Translations under genes and position numbers: made by a program
Source of the DNA: Alitta virens
Taxonomy: Eukaryota; Annelida; Polychaeta; Phyllodocida; Nereididae
Assembly: GCA_932294295.1 (NCBI GenBank)
Contig: OW028583.1
Location: forward strand, 2,557,501 to 2,621,500
DNA: 64,000 nt
Direction of reading: 5' to 3'
In this document: positions 23,956 to 36,650 of the stretch, in pieces
How the letters are laid out: the number at the start of each line of letters is the position of its first letter
How positions within the stretch are numbered: the stretch's first letter is position 1
The notes under the pieces: model-generated
What the model was told of the DNA's origin: nothing
Seen by the model: only the letters and a program-made list of their open reading frames with translations
Databases searched by the model: none

Positions 23956-24575
23956 ATTTAAATGTACCTTGCGATCACACGTTCGAAACCATCCATGGCA
24001 TGGCAGTACTGAGTAGATCTTCCTTAAGCCACTGCTTCACTCCCCAGGGAGTAGAGAAAGGCTCAAACTTGAACAGGCGTGCCAAGGGTGTACATAGTAA
24101 TGTCAGCAGAACTTGCCATCGAGGATAATTGACACAAACCAAATTTCTTTCGCGTACGCGTTTGCCCTACAGTTTTATCACCAGTTTTTGCCAAGAGGAA
24201 TATGCCCTTGTGGCACCAGGTTACAGTTATCTTTACCCCAAAGCCTCATTTTTCACTTGGTCATTCAGGTGCACGTGGTGACAGTTTCAAATATTACCCC
24301 CTGCGCTGTGTCCACAACAGTCGAGTCCTGATTTTCGACTCGGGATTGACACAGTTGCGGTGCACTTCTCTCGATATTTTCCCACCTGAAAATCGACCCA
24401 CCATTGCATTTAACAAGTTCAAACTAAAGTTCCAGGTCCTGGCCACTGACTCCTGTTGGCACCAGATCAATAAGAGCCACTGGAAACACTCCTCAAGAGC
24501 CTGGCACCATGTGCTCCGCGCTTCGATTTTGAACGAGCACTTCGAAAAACACACACACATGCCTTCGCAGCTTCT
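23956..24575. other. Moderate-GC unassigned segment with an open frame
   Basis: Less AT-rich than its surroundings and open for 141 codons (+ strand, 24202-24627). However, the frame runs into a GGTT microsatellite, and the predicted protein matches nothing I recognise. The minus strand is also open for 88 codons. It could be an old transposon piece or an exon. Undecided. Confidence 0.25.
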
Positions 24576-24579
24576 CTCT

Positions 24580-24800
24580 TGGTTGGTTGGTTGGTTGGTT
24601 GGTTGGTTGGTAAGTTGGAAGGTTTAACATATAGTTAGTTGGTGTATTGGATGGTTAGTTGGTTGGTTGGTTTGACAGTTGGAAGGTTTAATGTATAGTT
24701 AGTTGGTGTATTGGATGGTTAGTTGGTTGGTTGGTTGGTTTGATGGTTGGATGGTTGAACAGTTGGAAGGTTTAAAGTTTAGTTAGTTGGTGTATTAGAT
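24580..24800. repeat. GGTT microsatellite with ~100-bp duplicated blocks
   Basis: (GGTT)n separated by repeats of 'ttagttggtgtattggatgg' and 'ggaaggttta' near 24612, 24683 and 24765. Confidence 0.9.
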
Positions 24801-25640
24801 GGATGGTTCAACGGTTGATTGTTAGAACATCTTTGTTGGATATTGTTTAGTATTGGTTGGCCAGATTGATAGCTTCTGTATTTACTGGACAATAAAAGAC
24901 AATCCTTGTCACTAAGACAAACAATTGTGGTTGGTTGCATGGTTGGTGTGTTGCCTCACTGTGTTGGTTGATTGGTGTGTTGGCTTGTTGCACAGTGTGT
25001 TGCACTGTTGAATGACTGAATGATTGTGTGGTTGGCACGCTGGTTGGTGTAACGGTTAGTTTCTGTCTGGAGTTACACCTAACGGACTCGATTAATAAAA
25101 AAAACTCTACAGGTAATATAAACAGAATGTGGCACAGCAATCACACTTCTGTCCATAACACAAATATCAGGAGTCGCTTAAAAATGCCACCATCAAAATT
25201 TCCAGTGCGTCTATCAAACTTTGGACATTTTCTCACATTTTCATCATTACTTTCTTCCATTTTTTTCTCGCTCCGCTCTTGAGAGAGGACTCGAAGCCTT
25301 CGCTTCTTGCCGACTTCAAACGCTCGGGTGTATGTCACAGCAAACAGAGCGCTTCTCGCTGAAGTTCCCAGAGTTCGAAACCAAACACTCAAAAACTCTT
25401 CTCGAATGCGAAACTAAACAAATGGAAGGCTTAAGAAGCCACTGTGGCGCATGCGTTCACCGCTTTATTGACACAGAATCAATGAGAACGAGTCCCAGGA
25501 AGCGCGCTGCATGATACCGTAAAGTCAACCTCTCGAAAAAGCTCCAAAAACTCAAATGTTGTGAAGGTGCCAGTAAAACAGTTCCACGGTGTTCTAGGTG
25601 CAAATAAGTTGAGAAGAATGAGCCGCTTCAAGAGTGAAAC
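24801..25640. other. Unassigned sequence
   Basis: TTGG-rich decay at 24930-25060, then a moderate-GC stretch at 25260-25510 with a 97-codon open frame of no recognised family. Confidence 0.35.
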
Positions 25641-25644
25641 ATTT

Positions 25645-25960
25645 TGACAAGGGAGTCTTTTCACTGAGCAGCCCTGAATTCAGCAAGACATGAGTCTTTC
25701 CTCTCCTCTTATTACTCATTTTGCATTTCAGACATAGTAGGTCATAACTCACTGATTCCGTAAAGATAATTTTCTCTGGGAAATAACAGACCTCGATTGA
25801 ACGATACAATGTCACATATACACTAAAAATACTGCTGCTAGGATGCACTTTGCTTCAGCCAATCACAGCCAAGGACGGGGAACTTTTTCAGCCAAAAGAA
25901 TTGCAGTATTCAGTCATAGCCACCTGGTGGTAATATAGAGAACCTTCTTTGAAAATCCAC
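25645..25960 (-). mobile_element. MITE family M1 copy, minus orientation
   Basis: Contains 'gagtcttttcactgagcagc', 'ctgaattcagcaagacatga', 'cactaaaaatactgctgcta' and, at the end, 'tagccacctggtggtaat' and 'gaaaatccac' followed by TA (25961-25962). A poly-G run adjoins it. Confidence 0.85.
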
Positions 25961-26108
25961 TATTGGGGGGGGGGGGGGTGGCATTTTTGGTGGTGGATAT
26001 AGAAGTGAGCTTGCAAGAGCATGATGAGCCAATGTATTGTATTTTTTTCATCTATCTCTGTAACGGTATGCAGTGTAGATGATAGTATTGGTGCGTGTAC
26101 CATGAGAA

Positions 26109-26186
26109 GGATAAACGCATGGAAAACGCATGGTTTTTAGCTTACTATAATGAGGCAAAAACCATGCGTTTTCCATGCGTTTATCC
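26109..26186. repeat. Perfect 30-bp hairpin palindrome
   Basis: Arms 26109-26138 and 26157-26186 are perfect inverted copies (ggataaacgcatggaaaacg ... and its mirror), with an 18-base spacer. The arm also contains two copies of ACGCATGG. A decayed relative lies at about 33720-33800. Confidence 0.95.
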
Positions 26187-26352
26187 GAACGCATGGAAAA
26201 CACACGTAGCACAATTTGCCATGTAGTATGCACGCGCATTGCTGTTACAGCCTGCGACTACACGGAGTTGCTATAGTTGTGACGACAGGGTTTAAATATT
26301 AGGAAAAGAAGTTACGATCCTGAGTTTCCGGATTCTCCACCTTATTGTGATA

Positions 26353-26733
26353 CAGTTAGTTTCATTGCAAACGGCCTGTCAGATTGAACCTAGACAAACC
26401 TAGACAATTTCTGTTATACGATGCTACCTGCCACTAAATGAAACTGTCTAGCTATAGCTGGCTATTCAAAGTCGGATCTGGTCATGAGAGACCGAGTTAT
26501 GCATATTCACCATTCTTTGTTGAAAAGATGCATGTCTATTGCACATACATATTTGCGATATATTAGATACATTTCTTACATTTACCGAGGTTTATATTTT
26601 TCAGTGGTGGTAGGTGTAAGCTGACTATTAGCTAGGAGTAGACAGAAGTGGCTGGCTTTTGCAAGTTTTAGCTACAGCCAGGAATATGTCGCTACAGCTG
26701 TCTAGAGTCGACCATATTTCGTGGAACTAACTG
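26353..26733 (+). mobile_element. MITE family M3, complete copy with TA duplication
   Basis: 381 bp flanked by TA (26351-26352 and 26734-26735), with termini CAGTTAGTTTCATTGC and 'cgtggaactaactg'. A second, truncated copy is at 23155. TA flanks and CAGT ends fit Tc1/mariner. No transposase ORF is present. Confidence 0.88.
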
Positions 26734-27039
26734 TATGTGAAGTGACAGTGTGATAAAAGAAATATCTATATTCTCTTGGGCAACCTTAACTCTGACATGC
26801 ACTTAATTTTAAATGGCAAGCAATTATTTGATAATTCTTTTATACAAAAATTAAACTCTTTAAATATGGAAAAATGGAGCCAAGTGTACACTTTTGACTC
26901 CATGTTGGAACAAGTCCGCCAGATTGTAATGTGGGTCACCTAAATTACGTAATACCATGGTATATGGGTTTATATTTAGATAGGTTACTATAAATTCACT
27001 TTTCATGATAGTACAAAATGTAATATATTATGCATGAAC

Positions 27040-27480
27040 GTAGTGCACCTCGAATGGAGGGTCACGTGACCAGCTAGAGTAAGCGCTCACAGCGCCACCT
27101 AGAAAGTGACCCCTGAACTATGATCAGGTGTTTAATCAGCCAACAACACACACCATGACAGTGTCACTACAGTGTCCATTCTCGCAGACGAAATGGAACG
27201 AAAATGGACTCTCATGCAGCTAGCTAGCCACTCGTTGTTGACACAGTCACCATGGATACGATTGTTGCCGGTCATGTGACTGGATTGTTTGATGCGGCGG
27301 AAGTGCATGTGACCTGCGCACTTGACCTGCGCAGTCGTCTAAACACGAGAGTGGGGGGAGCAAATAAGTGGTAACTGTGAGAACCCTCTCCTACTGTTAC
27401 CCCCCATCCATAACCCCCCCTGTAAAGAGGACCCCCCCCCCCCCCTGAGAAAATTGCAAATACGACACGGAACAGTAGGC
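27040..27480. promoter_or_regulatory. E-box-rich moderate-GC segment
   Basis: Contains the palindromic E-box GTCACGTGAC (27061-27070), a related GTCATGTGAC (about 27273) and a direct repeat around 'gacctgcgca' (about 27312 and 27329). It stands out from AT-rich flanks. There is no associated exon that I can support, so a regulatory role is only a possibility. Confidence 0.25.
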
Positions 27481-28830
27481 TACAGTGACACGTTTCAACT
27501 CATCAGTCATCCCAAGCTTACCTAACCGGGGCTGAGTTGACTCCAAAAACAATTGCTTTGTACGGTTATTGTACACACTGGGTGAGTTAGAATATAATAT
27601 GGTTGGGGGGGGGGGGGGGAGAAGGAGGGGGGGGGGGGGAGTATTGATTACGCCTATATCATCATTTATGTGATTGTGTCAGAAATTTGCAAATACAGAA
27701 TATAGGCCTAAATGTGAAATACATTTTTTTTATTGATTTACATATAAAATGAAATCATAGGCCCTATGACAAATTATTGTGTTGAAAATTGTTAGTTATA
27801 ATATAAGATTTACGGAGACGGTCATATTTCATATTGTTTTGATAATTTTTTTTAGGAATTTTTCATGATTTTCCAATTTACAATTTTAAATTTATTTCAA
27901 AATTTTATGTTATCTATATTTCTCTTTTCTAAGAGTTTGTTAATATATGTTTATTTCATTGTATAGTATGACATAATATTATTTATTATTTATTGCTTTA
28001 GTTGGTTTAAAGCAAGATTCTTAATTCAATTAATAGTTTAGTAAAAAAAAAAGTACACTATGGTTACATGCGAATATAACATTAAAAAGTAAAACTAGTG
28101 TCAAAGCCTTTAAATAAAGCATTAAAAAGCAACTTTGCAATTAGTATTAGTGTGGAATTATGTAATATATATATATGTCAATTCATTTTTATTATAATTA
28201 TTATTATAAAAAAAATTATAATTATTTTTGAATTATGTGTCACTATATGAATTTAATTTCAATTATATTTAATTAGCCTCTTTTTCTTTTTATTTAATGT
28301 AAGGGGTGTGCAAAATTGTACAGCTTTTTAGTAAGCTAGTGCATATCCCCCACAGTATGCTAATGTCTTTTATTGTTTATGTAATGTACTTACCGTATTG
28401 AAATACTACATACTGTGAACAAATAAAACATCTAAACATCTCCCACTCTAATAAGAACCTCTCCCTGAAAAATGAGAGCAGTACTAATGCAATTAAAGAA
28501 TTTCTTCTTTATTTTAGATTTTTTATATCGCAATTTTTACAAGGAAAGTAAAAATTTCATAAAAGAACAAGCTGATAGCTTTATTAAATCAATGAATAAA
28601 TAAATATTACTTATTACATATTACTTTTATGCAATATTACTTTTATTATATTATCTTATTAATATTTTGATATAATACATTTTTGTCTGAATATTTCCTA
28701 TTATATCGCATATTTATTAGTATATTAAATAATTTATTTATTATATTACATGCATTATTATATTACCTTTTTAGTACATTGCATCATTGTTTCAGTGCTT
28801 ATCCATATAACTTTATTTGTTAGAGCAAAT
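27481..28830. other. Unassigned, very AT-rich sequence
   Basis: G-runs at 27605-27640; otherwise AT-rich with no coding or repeat structure that I can define. Confidence 0.5.
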
Positions 28831-28834
28831 ACGC

Positions 28835-29455
28835 CGTATTTTACTTAATAAAATCAAATATAATTATATAATCTAATACAATAAAATAATAAATAATCAC
28901 TTTACTAAATAAAATCAATAAATAAATAAAATAGTAAAATAATCACTTAAATTAATAAAATCAAATATAAATAAATAAAATAATAAATTAATCACTTTAC
29001 TTAATAAAATAAAATTTAAATAAACTAATAAACTCATCATTTTAAATAATAAAATCAATGAATAGATAAAATATTCAACTAATTACTTTACTTAATAAAA
29101 TCATATACAAATAAAACTAATAAACTAATAACTTTACTTAATAAAATAAAATAAAATAAATAATAAAATAAAATAATGACTTTACTTAATAATAAAATAA
29201 ACTAATAAACTAATAACTTTACTTAATAAAATAAAATATAAATAAATAAAGTAAATAAACTCATCACTTTACTTAATAAAATCAATGAAAAATCACATAA
29301 TAAACTAATTGCTTTACTTAATAAATAAAAATAAAATAATAGACTAATCACTTTACTTAATAAAATTATGAATAAATAAACTTATAAACTAATCACTTAC
29401 TAAACAAATCAATGAATAAATAAATAAACTAATCACTTTACTTAATAAAACTATT
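28835..29455. repeat. AT-rich tandem array of 'ctttacttaataaaat' units
   Basis: The block 'actttacttaataaaat' recurs roughly every 30-60 bp (e.g. near 29089, 29132, 29170, 29217, 29268, 29314 and 29349), separated by AATAAATAAACTAATAAAC variants. Irregular period, minisatellite-like. Confidence 0.88.
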
Positions 29456-29539
29456 ACATGTAGGCCTATAACAGTCTATAACAACATCACTGGTCCTGGG
29501 TCTAGAATATATTCAACATCAGCAAAGAGAGACAGCTGC

Positions 29540-29745
29540 ATGGATCCCCAGAGTTTCAAGGCAATTACCCGCTTAATCGTGTTTTAATTGGGCCCTGCCC
29601 GGCGTGAAGGGGCCATTTTGATTCTGGACTTCACGCAGGGAGCTCCCTCCGCAGATGGGCGGGGGCGGACCCTGAAATCGCCCGGGGAAAAAATCTGCGC
29701 CCATCGCCCTGCCCCCGGCCTCTCCAGGGAGGGGCGGAACATTGA
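29540..29745. other. GC-rich island
   Basis: A sharp GC-rich block in AT-rich DNA, with GC-box-like 'gatgggcgggggcggacc' and several CpGs. It could be a promoter CpG island, a conserved element or a transposon fragment. No exon was identified next to it. Confidence 0.3.
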
Positions 29746-29933
29746 CAGTTTTAAAGTAAGCTAGATAGACGCAAGATAGACGCAAGATAGACAGACTAAA
29801 AGATAGTAATGTACAGAGTTTTTCACACAGACAAAAGTGCAGTGAGAGAAACAAATAAAAAATAGGCCTATATATATGCGTTTAATTATGCCTGATTGTG
29901 TATAGCGCATGGAATACATATAAAAGGCATGTA

Positions 29934-29935
<2 letters not shown>

Positions 29936-29977
<42 letters not shown>

Positions 29978-29981
29978 CATC

Positions 29982-30012
<31 letters not shown>

Positions 30013-30110
30013 CTATATAATATATATATCTACCTATCTGTCTATCTATCTACCTATCTACCTACCTATCTATCCATCTATCTATCCATCTAACTATCTA
30101 TTATGTAGCT
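29936..30110. repeat. (CAAT)n followed by (CTAT)n
   Basis: About 10 CAAT units, then TCTA repeats with ACCTA and TCTG variants. Confidence 0.95.
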
Positions 30111-31150
30111 AACAATAACAAAACAATTCCTAATTCTATGTGCTTTGGATCCTTAAGTCCTTTGGGGGTAATTTCACCTGCGACCGCGTTAATAATTTTA
30201 CAATTAGGATTTATTTTAATTAAATACCTGCAGCGGAACCCCACAATTCAGACCAGCCTCATTTTGGGACTTTCAGATTATAGAGCTTATATATATAGAT
30301 ATATTTATTTCATGCACACATTATGGCTTGCATTGCAATTCCAAGAATCAAATGCAATCAAAAAATTAATTAAACATAAATGCAGAAATTATAAAATAAG
30401 TCCATGTATATATCCTCGAGCGGTCATTTTGAACAATTTTAGAATTTCGAAAAGAAAAAATAGAATCCATATTACTTCATTATACATTTTAAAATATTAT
30501 TCTTATTCTTCTACTATTTTTTTTATTTCGTTTATTTAATTTTTTTATGTTTTTTTTTTAAGGGAATTGACACAGGCATGCATAGCACAAGCACAGATTG
30601 ACCAAAATATATTATATACATTCTATTTATTATTATATATAATTCTTAATTTATGCAAAAAAAAAGCATAATAATAATTTTACATGTAAAACAAATAGAT
30701 AAAATAATTATGAAATCAGGATTATTATTAATAATTTTATTTATTGTGTTATAATTATTACACTCGTTCTTCATTTTCTTTCGAGTGACATAACAATTAT
30801 TACCTATAACTGTATTTTATAATTATAGTTATGATTAAAATTTAATGAATTATGTGGGAGTTTATGGTTTTGTCACGAATAAATGAATTTAAAATCAATT
30901 TAAATTTCAAAACTGGTATTAAAACATCTATTTTTATTTACTTTTGGTCCTTGTGCAACCTTTGTCTGTGCAGAGCAGCCAAAAATAATAATAAAACAAA
31001 AAAATGAAATATTTAAAGATGTGCAAAAATGGAAACAAATTGTGAAATCATAAAACTAAGAGGCTGTTGCTCAAACTCAACTTATACCGGCTGCCTTTGT
31101 TTGTTTAAGAAAATGACAACTGCTTCCAAAGTACCAGTTACCATGACAAC
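30111..31150. other. Unassigned AT-rich sequence
   Basis: Includes a 133-codon open frame (30138-30539) with AT-driven composition (Ile/Tyr/Ser-rich). It has no recognisable domain and is not called as a gene. Confidence 0.5.
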
Positions 31151-31159
31151 CACAGCTCA

Positions 31160-31378
31160 TTGTCTCTCTGTCTGTCTGTCTGCCTAGCTGTCTGTCTGTC
31201 TGTCTAGCTGTCTGTCTAGCTGGCGGTCTAGCTGTCTATGTAGCTGTGTAGCTGTCTGTCTAGCTGTGTAGCTGTCTGTCTAGCTGTGTAGCTGTCTGTC
31301 TAGCTGTGTAGCTGTCTGTCTAGCTGTCTAGCCATCTGTCTAGCTGTCTGCCTAGCTGTCTGTCTGTCTGTCTGTTGA
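31160..31378. repeat. CTGT/TAGCTG minisatellite
   Basis: (GTCT)n merging into 'tagctgtgtagctgtctgtc', a 20-bp unit repeated at least four times. Confidence 0.93.
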
Positions 31379-31611
31379 CTGCATAATAAATTACGGTGTA
31401 GGACTATATATATTATTTTTAATTATTTATTAATCATATCTTTGACGGAATCAAAATTAATTCATATTCACATAAATGTTCAAAGGACCCCAAGATGAAA
31501 ATGGTCTTAATATCCGGGGTGTATTATAAGTATAACATGGTGTGGACTCAAAGCATTATCATGTCATCATTACGTCTGCTTCTGCCAGCTGGTCATATAG
31601 GCATTTATGTG

Positions 31612-31780
31612 CAGTAGCGGATATTTAGGGGGGGGGGAGGTTTTATGTGGTTTACCCCCCCCCCCCCTTGGCCTGGTACATTTTAATTAAAAAGATTAAA
31701 AAATTAAGCTGTCCTCGCAATACATTTTAATTTGTCAACGCCCCCCCCCTCCCCGGTGAATTATTTTTGATCCGCCCCTG
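31612..31780 (+). mobile_element. MITE family M4 copy with 5-bp duplication ATGTG
   Basis: 169 bp, CAGTAGCGGATATTTAGG to 'ttgatccgcccctg', with ATGTG at 31607-31611 and 31781-31785. The interior matches 21827-21988. Confidence 0.88.
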
Positions 31781-31785
31781 ATGTG

Positions 31786-34155
31786 GTCTTTTACATTAAT
31801 TAACTGTTACCCAGTGAATTTCTAAAATCAATGTGGTCATTTGATTAAATTTAATTATAACAATAATTATTAATAGGCCTACTTCAGCTTAATTTGGATT
31901 TTTTTTTAATGTATTGATTAATTAATATCGGAGAGTTGAGCATTTGTGGCGTGACCATGAATGTTTCATTATTTCTCCTGATCCTGTGCCGGTCTTTCCA
32001 GCAATGCCTCAACTCAGTGGGTGGTGTCCCAGGACCGATAGCTCTCCGCCCTAACGATTATGGTCTGGTCAAAATGGCCCCGGAAAATTCGGCCCAGCAA
32101 AAACAGTCCCAGTGTGGCAGTTAGAAGTGTGGCAGCTCACATTGGCCTAATGGAATGTTTTTGCACACTCCTTCTTTTATTGCGCTTGCTTAATTTGATA
32201 GAAGAAGGTTCCTCTCCCCTGCTGCCCCCTGGCGCTCAAGGCTAATACAGTAGCGGCCTCTGGTGGCTACAAGTGCATTTGCTGCCTGCATGTGGGTGGC
32301 GCCCTCACGCGTTGAATTAGAAGTCTACCTATACCAAACGATTTACTGCTATATTTCAATATATTGACAGCAAAAATAGCTTTTAGGGGTTTTATTCAGA
32401 TTCTTAAATAACTTATATACCTATAGCTGAAGTATTGCAAAGCTTAACACACACTACAGTTCAGCTAACTTAGTCATATTTTTGCTAGAATATGTACAAT
32501 ATTATTTCAACCAACCATAATTTAGCATAAGACCGCAAGCCACCTTGTGTTAATGCTCCGCACTACAGGCCCACTTCAATTAGGACCCTGCTACCTATAG
32601 AAAAAGACCTGTATCAGAATTGGTTAAAGTTAAAAAAAAGAAAAGAATTGATGACGCAATGATGTTTTGTATAGACTAAAGGGTATTACTTGCAAGTAAG
32701 AGATATTGACAAGGTATCATGTCAAAATATTGCAATCAGTTAGCATAGATCATATACATTTATGTCTTTAGCTACCCACAGCTGTCTGCAAATCGACCAC
32801 TTGCATCAATAGTATTAGTTATAGTATTACTATGAAAACAAACTAAATATATTTCAAAATTTCCAGCTATCAAGTTGGACAAAATGTTGTTAAGTCTTTT
32901 TGATATATATTATAACTACCTAAATACTTTTAGTATTCTGAAATTTGCAGCCTACAAAACAGTGTATACGTTGTGTATACAGAAAAATTTGAAATGTTTT
33001 GCAAATCTATTGGTATAATTCAGATCCAAATTTTAAAATGTTTCATTTCTCCACATTAATACATAATTGACAGGTTCAGTGTAACAATTTTAAACTGCAT
33101 ATCTACTGTCTAAAACAGTTTGAGAAATAATTTCATTTCAATGTTGGCCTATTTGTAATTAATTACATTGTACAGCTTTAAATGCATTCAGCTATCAGAA
33201 ACATAAAGAGCAATTGACAGATCCAATTTGTGTAATTACACTGTTTCACTTATGAAAGAGTGAGTACAGTGAGTGTGTGTGGCTAGTTTCATTCATTTTA
33301 CAGGTCAGAGTGTGGGTGTGTCACTCAACTGGCCAATCATGGCCTGATGCCTGCAATGGAGTGACCACTGCCACACTGACATACAACAGCAGCATCACAA
33401 GCACAAATTCAGGATGGATGTTTTGTTAACAGCCAAAACACCTTAGTTACCAATTAAAATCATTTGGAATGAAATAATGTAAGTAGATATTACACTTTTG
33501 TTGAGTCGCTAGGCATTACATTGGGCCTCCAACAGATATTTTTGGAAAACCTCCATAAGCATTCATCCCTAATACCAAAATGAACCATGCCAATTTCCGG
33601 GAAATCAGATTAACATGGATGAGTCCATTGATGTTGGAGGGGGGAACTGTTAAGATTTAATACATACTTGGTACAATAAACCAGGCACTTTTGACTATGG
33701 TCCTCGATTAAAAATTAGAAAATGCATGGTTTTTGCCTGATTAAAATTAGGCGAAAATCATGCGTTGTTCATGCTTTTATCCAACACATGGACAATGCAC
33801 GTGGCACATTTGGCACATTTAGCACATTGGGCCATGTTTGACATCAAAATACTATAACTTCACTTCTAGTACACATTTTTTAAATTTAAACAGATTCTGA
33901 TAGCTCGGAATGAAAGAAAATTGGCCACGAGTGATTATTTAATACCAAGCCTCTCAATTTGTTGTTTTCATGATATTAGTAGGTCTAAACTGGTTTTTTT
34001 TCTGTGCAAATTAAAATACTGGAACCAATTAAAGACTTATTTACAGCTAATCCTAAGTGTCAATGTTCATGGTTTTACATAACAATTCATTGAATAAAAT
34101 ACTTATCCATTGGCATTGTTATCTAAATATTTTTTTTTCTGATATTTAGCAAGTG
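31786..34155. other. Unassigned intergenic sequence
   Basis: AT-rich with no gene. 33715-33840 is a decayed relative of the hairpin at 26109-26186 ('atgcatggtttttgcctgat', 'catgcttttatcc'). Confidence 0.5.
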
Positions 34156-34166
34156 TACTTTATAGA

Positions 34167-36650
34167 GATCAGTGAAGTTGGCTACCCGAACCTAGCTACC
34201 TGACAGCTACCCGGCAGCTACCTGAAGGTGTAAAGTTAGCTACCCGAACCCAGCTACCTGACAGCTACCTGGCAGCTACCCGAACTTTCCATGTATATAA
34301 CTCAAAAACAGTTGAGTGTAATTTTTCCGTTTTTGCGCCAAAAGATACTTAGGGCAAAGGTTTACGTTCTAGAATTTTTTCGGAATTTTCCGAGTACGTC
34401 GAAGATGTGATAAATCAAAATAATTGAAAAAATGACGTTTTTTACCGTAACGCAAACGGTAGCTTTTTGGAGTGTCCGGGTGAGAAAGCGCGGGTAGAAA
34501 ACAAAAATTAACTTTTGTGTCTAACTTTTAGCATAGACAAAACTAGTCTTTGCAACCCTTAAAGGGGTCAAATTCATTAGTACTTTCGGGTAGCTGCCAG
34601 GTAGCTGGAATTTGGCTCGCCTCTTTTTTGCCACCCTCTCGTAAACGGTTTCACGGATCTTTACCGTTTTTGACACAAAGATACATTTGGCATAGGTCTA
34701 CATTTTAGAATTTTTCCAGAATTTTCCAAAGGGTTACGGCTCTGTAATATCAAAAAAACTCAAAAACAACCTCTTTTGCCATAGCTGCCATTGTAAATTT
34801 ACCGGTTGACCGGTTGGGACAGTACCGGTAAAAAACAAAAATTAACTTTTGTATCTAACTTTTTCAATATGTAAAACTGACCTGTGCACCCGTTAAGTGG
34901 GTGTAATTAGGCCTTAGATTCGGGTAGCTGCCAGGTAGCTAGCTTCGCTATCGCATATTCCTCGAAAACGGTCAAACGTGATTTTTCCGTTTTTGCGCAA
35001 AAAGATACTTAGGGCAAAGGTTTACGTTCTAGAATTTTTTCGGAATTTTCCGAGCACGTCGAAGATGTGATAAATCAAAATAATTGAAAAAATGACGTTT
35101 TTTACCGTAACGCAAACGGTAGCTTTTTGGAGTGTCCGGTTGGGAAAGCGCCGGTAGAAAACAAAAATTAACTTTTGTGTCTAACTTTCAGCATAGACAA
35201 AACTAGTCTTTGCAACCCTTAAAGGGGTCAAATTCATTAGTACTTTCGGGTAGCTGCCAGGTAGCTGGAATTTGGCTCGCCTCTTTTTTGCCACCCTCTC
35301 GTAAACAGTTTCACGGATCTTTACCGTTTTTGACACAAAGATACATTTGGCATAGGTCTACATTTTAGAATTTTTCCAGAATTTTCCAAAGGGTTACGGC
35401 TCTGTAATATCAAAAAAACTCAAAAACAACCTCTTTTGCCATAGCTGCCATTGTAAATTTACCGGTTGACCGGTTGGGACAGTACCGGTAAAAAACAAAA
35501 ATTAACTTTTGTATCTAACTTTTTCAATATGTAAAACTGACCTGTGCACCCGTTAAGTGGGTGTAATTAGGCCTTCGATTCGGGTAGCTGCCAGGTAGCT
35601 AGCTTCGCTATCGCATATTCCTCGAAAACGGTCAAACGTGATTTTTCCGTTTTTGCGCAAAAAGATACTTAGGGCAAAGGTTTACGTTCTAGAATTTTTT
35701 CGGAATTTTCCGAGCACGTCGAAGATGTGATAAATCAAAGTAATTGAAAAAATGACGTTTTTTACCGTAACGCAAACGGTAGCTTTTTGGAGTGTCCGGT
35801 TGGGAAAGCGCCGGTAGAAAACAAAAATTAACTTTTGTGTCTAACTTTCAGCATAGACAAAACTAGTCTTTGCAACCCTTAAAGGGGTCAAATTCATTAG
35901 TACTTTCGGGTAGCTGCCAGGTAGCTGGAATTTGGCTCGCCTCTTTTTTGCCACCCTCTCGTAAACGGTTTCACGGATCTTTACCGTTTTTGACACAAAG
36001 ATACATTTGGCATAGGTCTACATTTTAGAATTTTTCCAGAATTTTCCAAAGGGTTACGGCTCTGTAATATCAAAAAAACTCAAAAACAACCTCTTTTGCC
36101 ATAGCTGCCATTGTAAATTTACCGGTTGACCGGTTGGGACAGTACCGGTAAAAAACAAAAATTAACTTTTGTATCTAACTTTTTCAATATGTAAAACTGA
36201 CCTGTGCACCCGTTAAGTGGGTGTAATTAGGCCTTAGATTCGGGTAGCTGCCAGGTAGCTAGCTTCGCTATCGCATATTCCTCGAAAACGGTCAAACGTG
36301 ATTTTTCCGTTTTTGCGCAAAAAGATACTTAGGGCAAAGGTTTACATTCTAGAATTTTTTCGGAATTTTCCGAGCACGTCGAAGATGTGATAAATCAAAA
36401 TAATTGAAAAAATGACGTTTTTTACCGTAACTCAAACGGTAGCTTTTTGGAGTGTCCGGTTGAGAAAGCGCCGGTAGAAAACAAAAATTAACTTTTGTGT
36501 CTAACTTGTAGCGTACACAGAACTGCTCCACTCTCTTTCATATTCATACTCTGGTTAATATATTTTTTCCTACATCTTGATGCATTGTGTAGTTCTGCAG
36601 TCACTGTAAGTAAAGGTTTTATGACAGCTATTTTCACAGATCTAAATCTA
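34167..36650 (+). repeat. Left arm: 660-bp higher-order repeat array
   Basis: Period exactly 660 bp (the same motif at 34967, 35627 and 36287). Each unit is two diverged monomers. Both start CGGGTAGCTGCCAGGTAGCT: monomer B (34587-34920, 35247-35580, 35907-36240; 334 bp) and monomer A (34921-35246, 35581-35906, 36241 on; 326 bp). The monomers share blocks such as 'acaaaaattaacttttgt' and 'agaattttt'. The outer ~120 bp carries the same motif in opposite orientation (AGCTACCTGGCAGCTACCCG). Neighbouring 660-bp units differ at only a few positions. Confidence 0.95.

Noticed and set aside
24202..24627. 141-codon ORF in a moderate-GC segment
   Set aside because: It ends inside a GGTT microsatellite and matches no family; the opposite strand is equally open. 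Left as unassigned.
30138..30539. 133-codon ORF
   Set aside because: AT-driven composition, no domain, no splice or start context.
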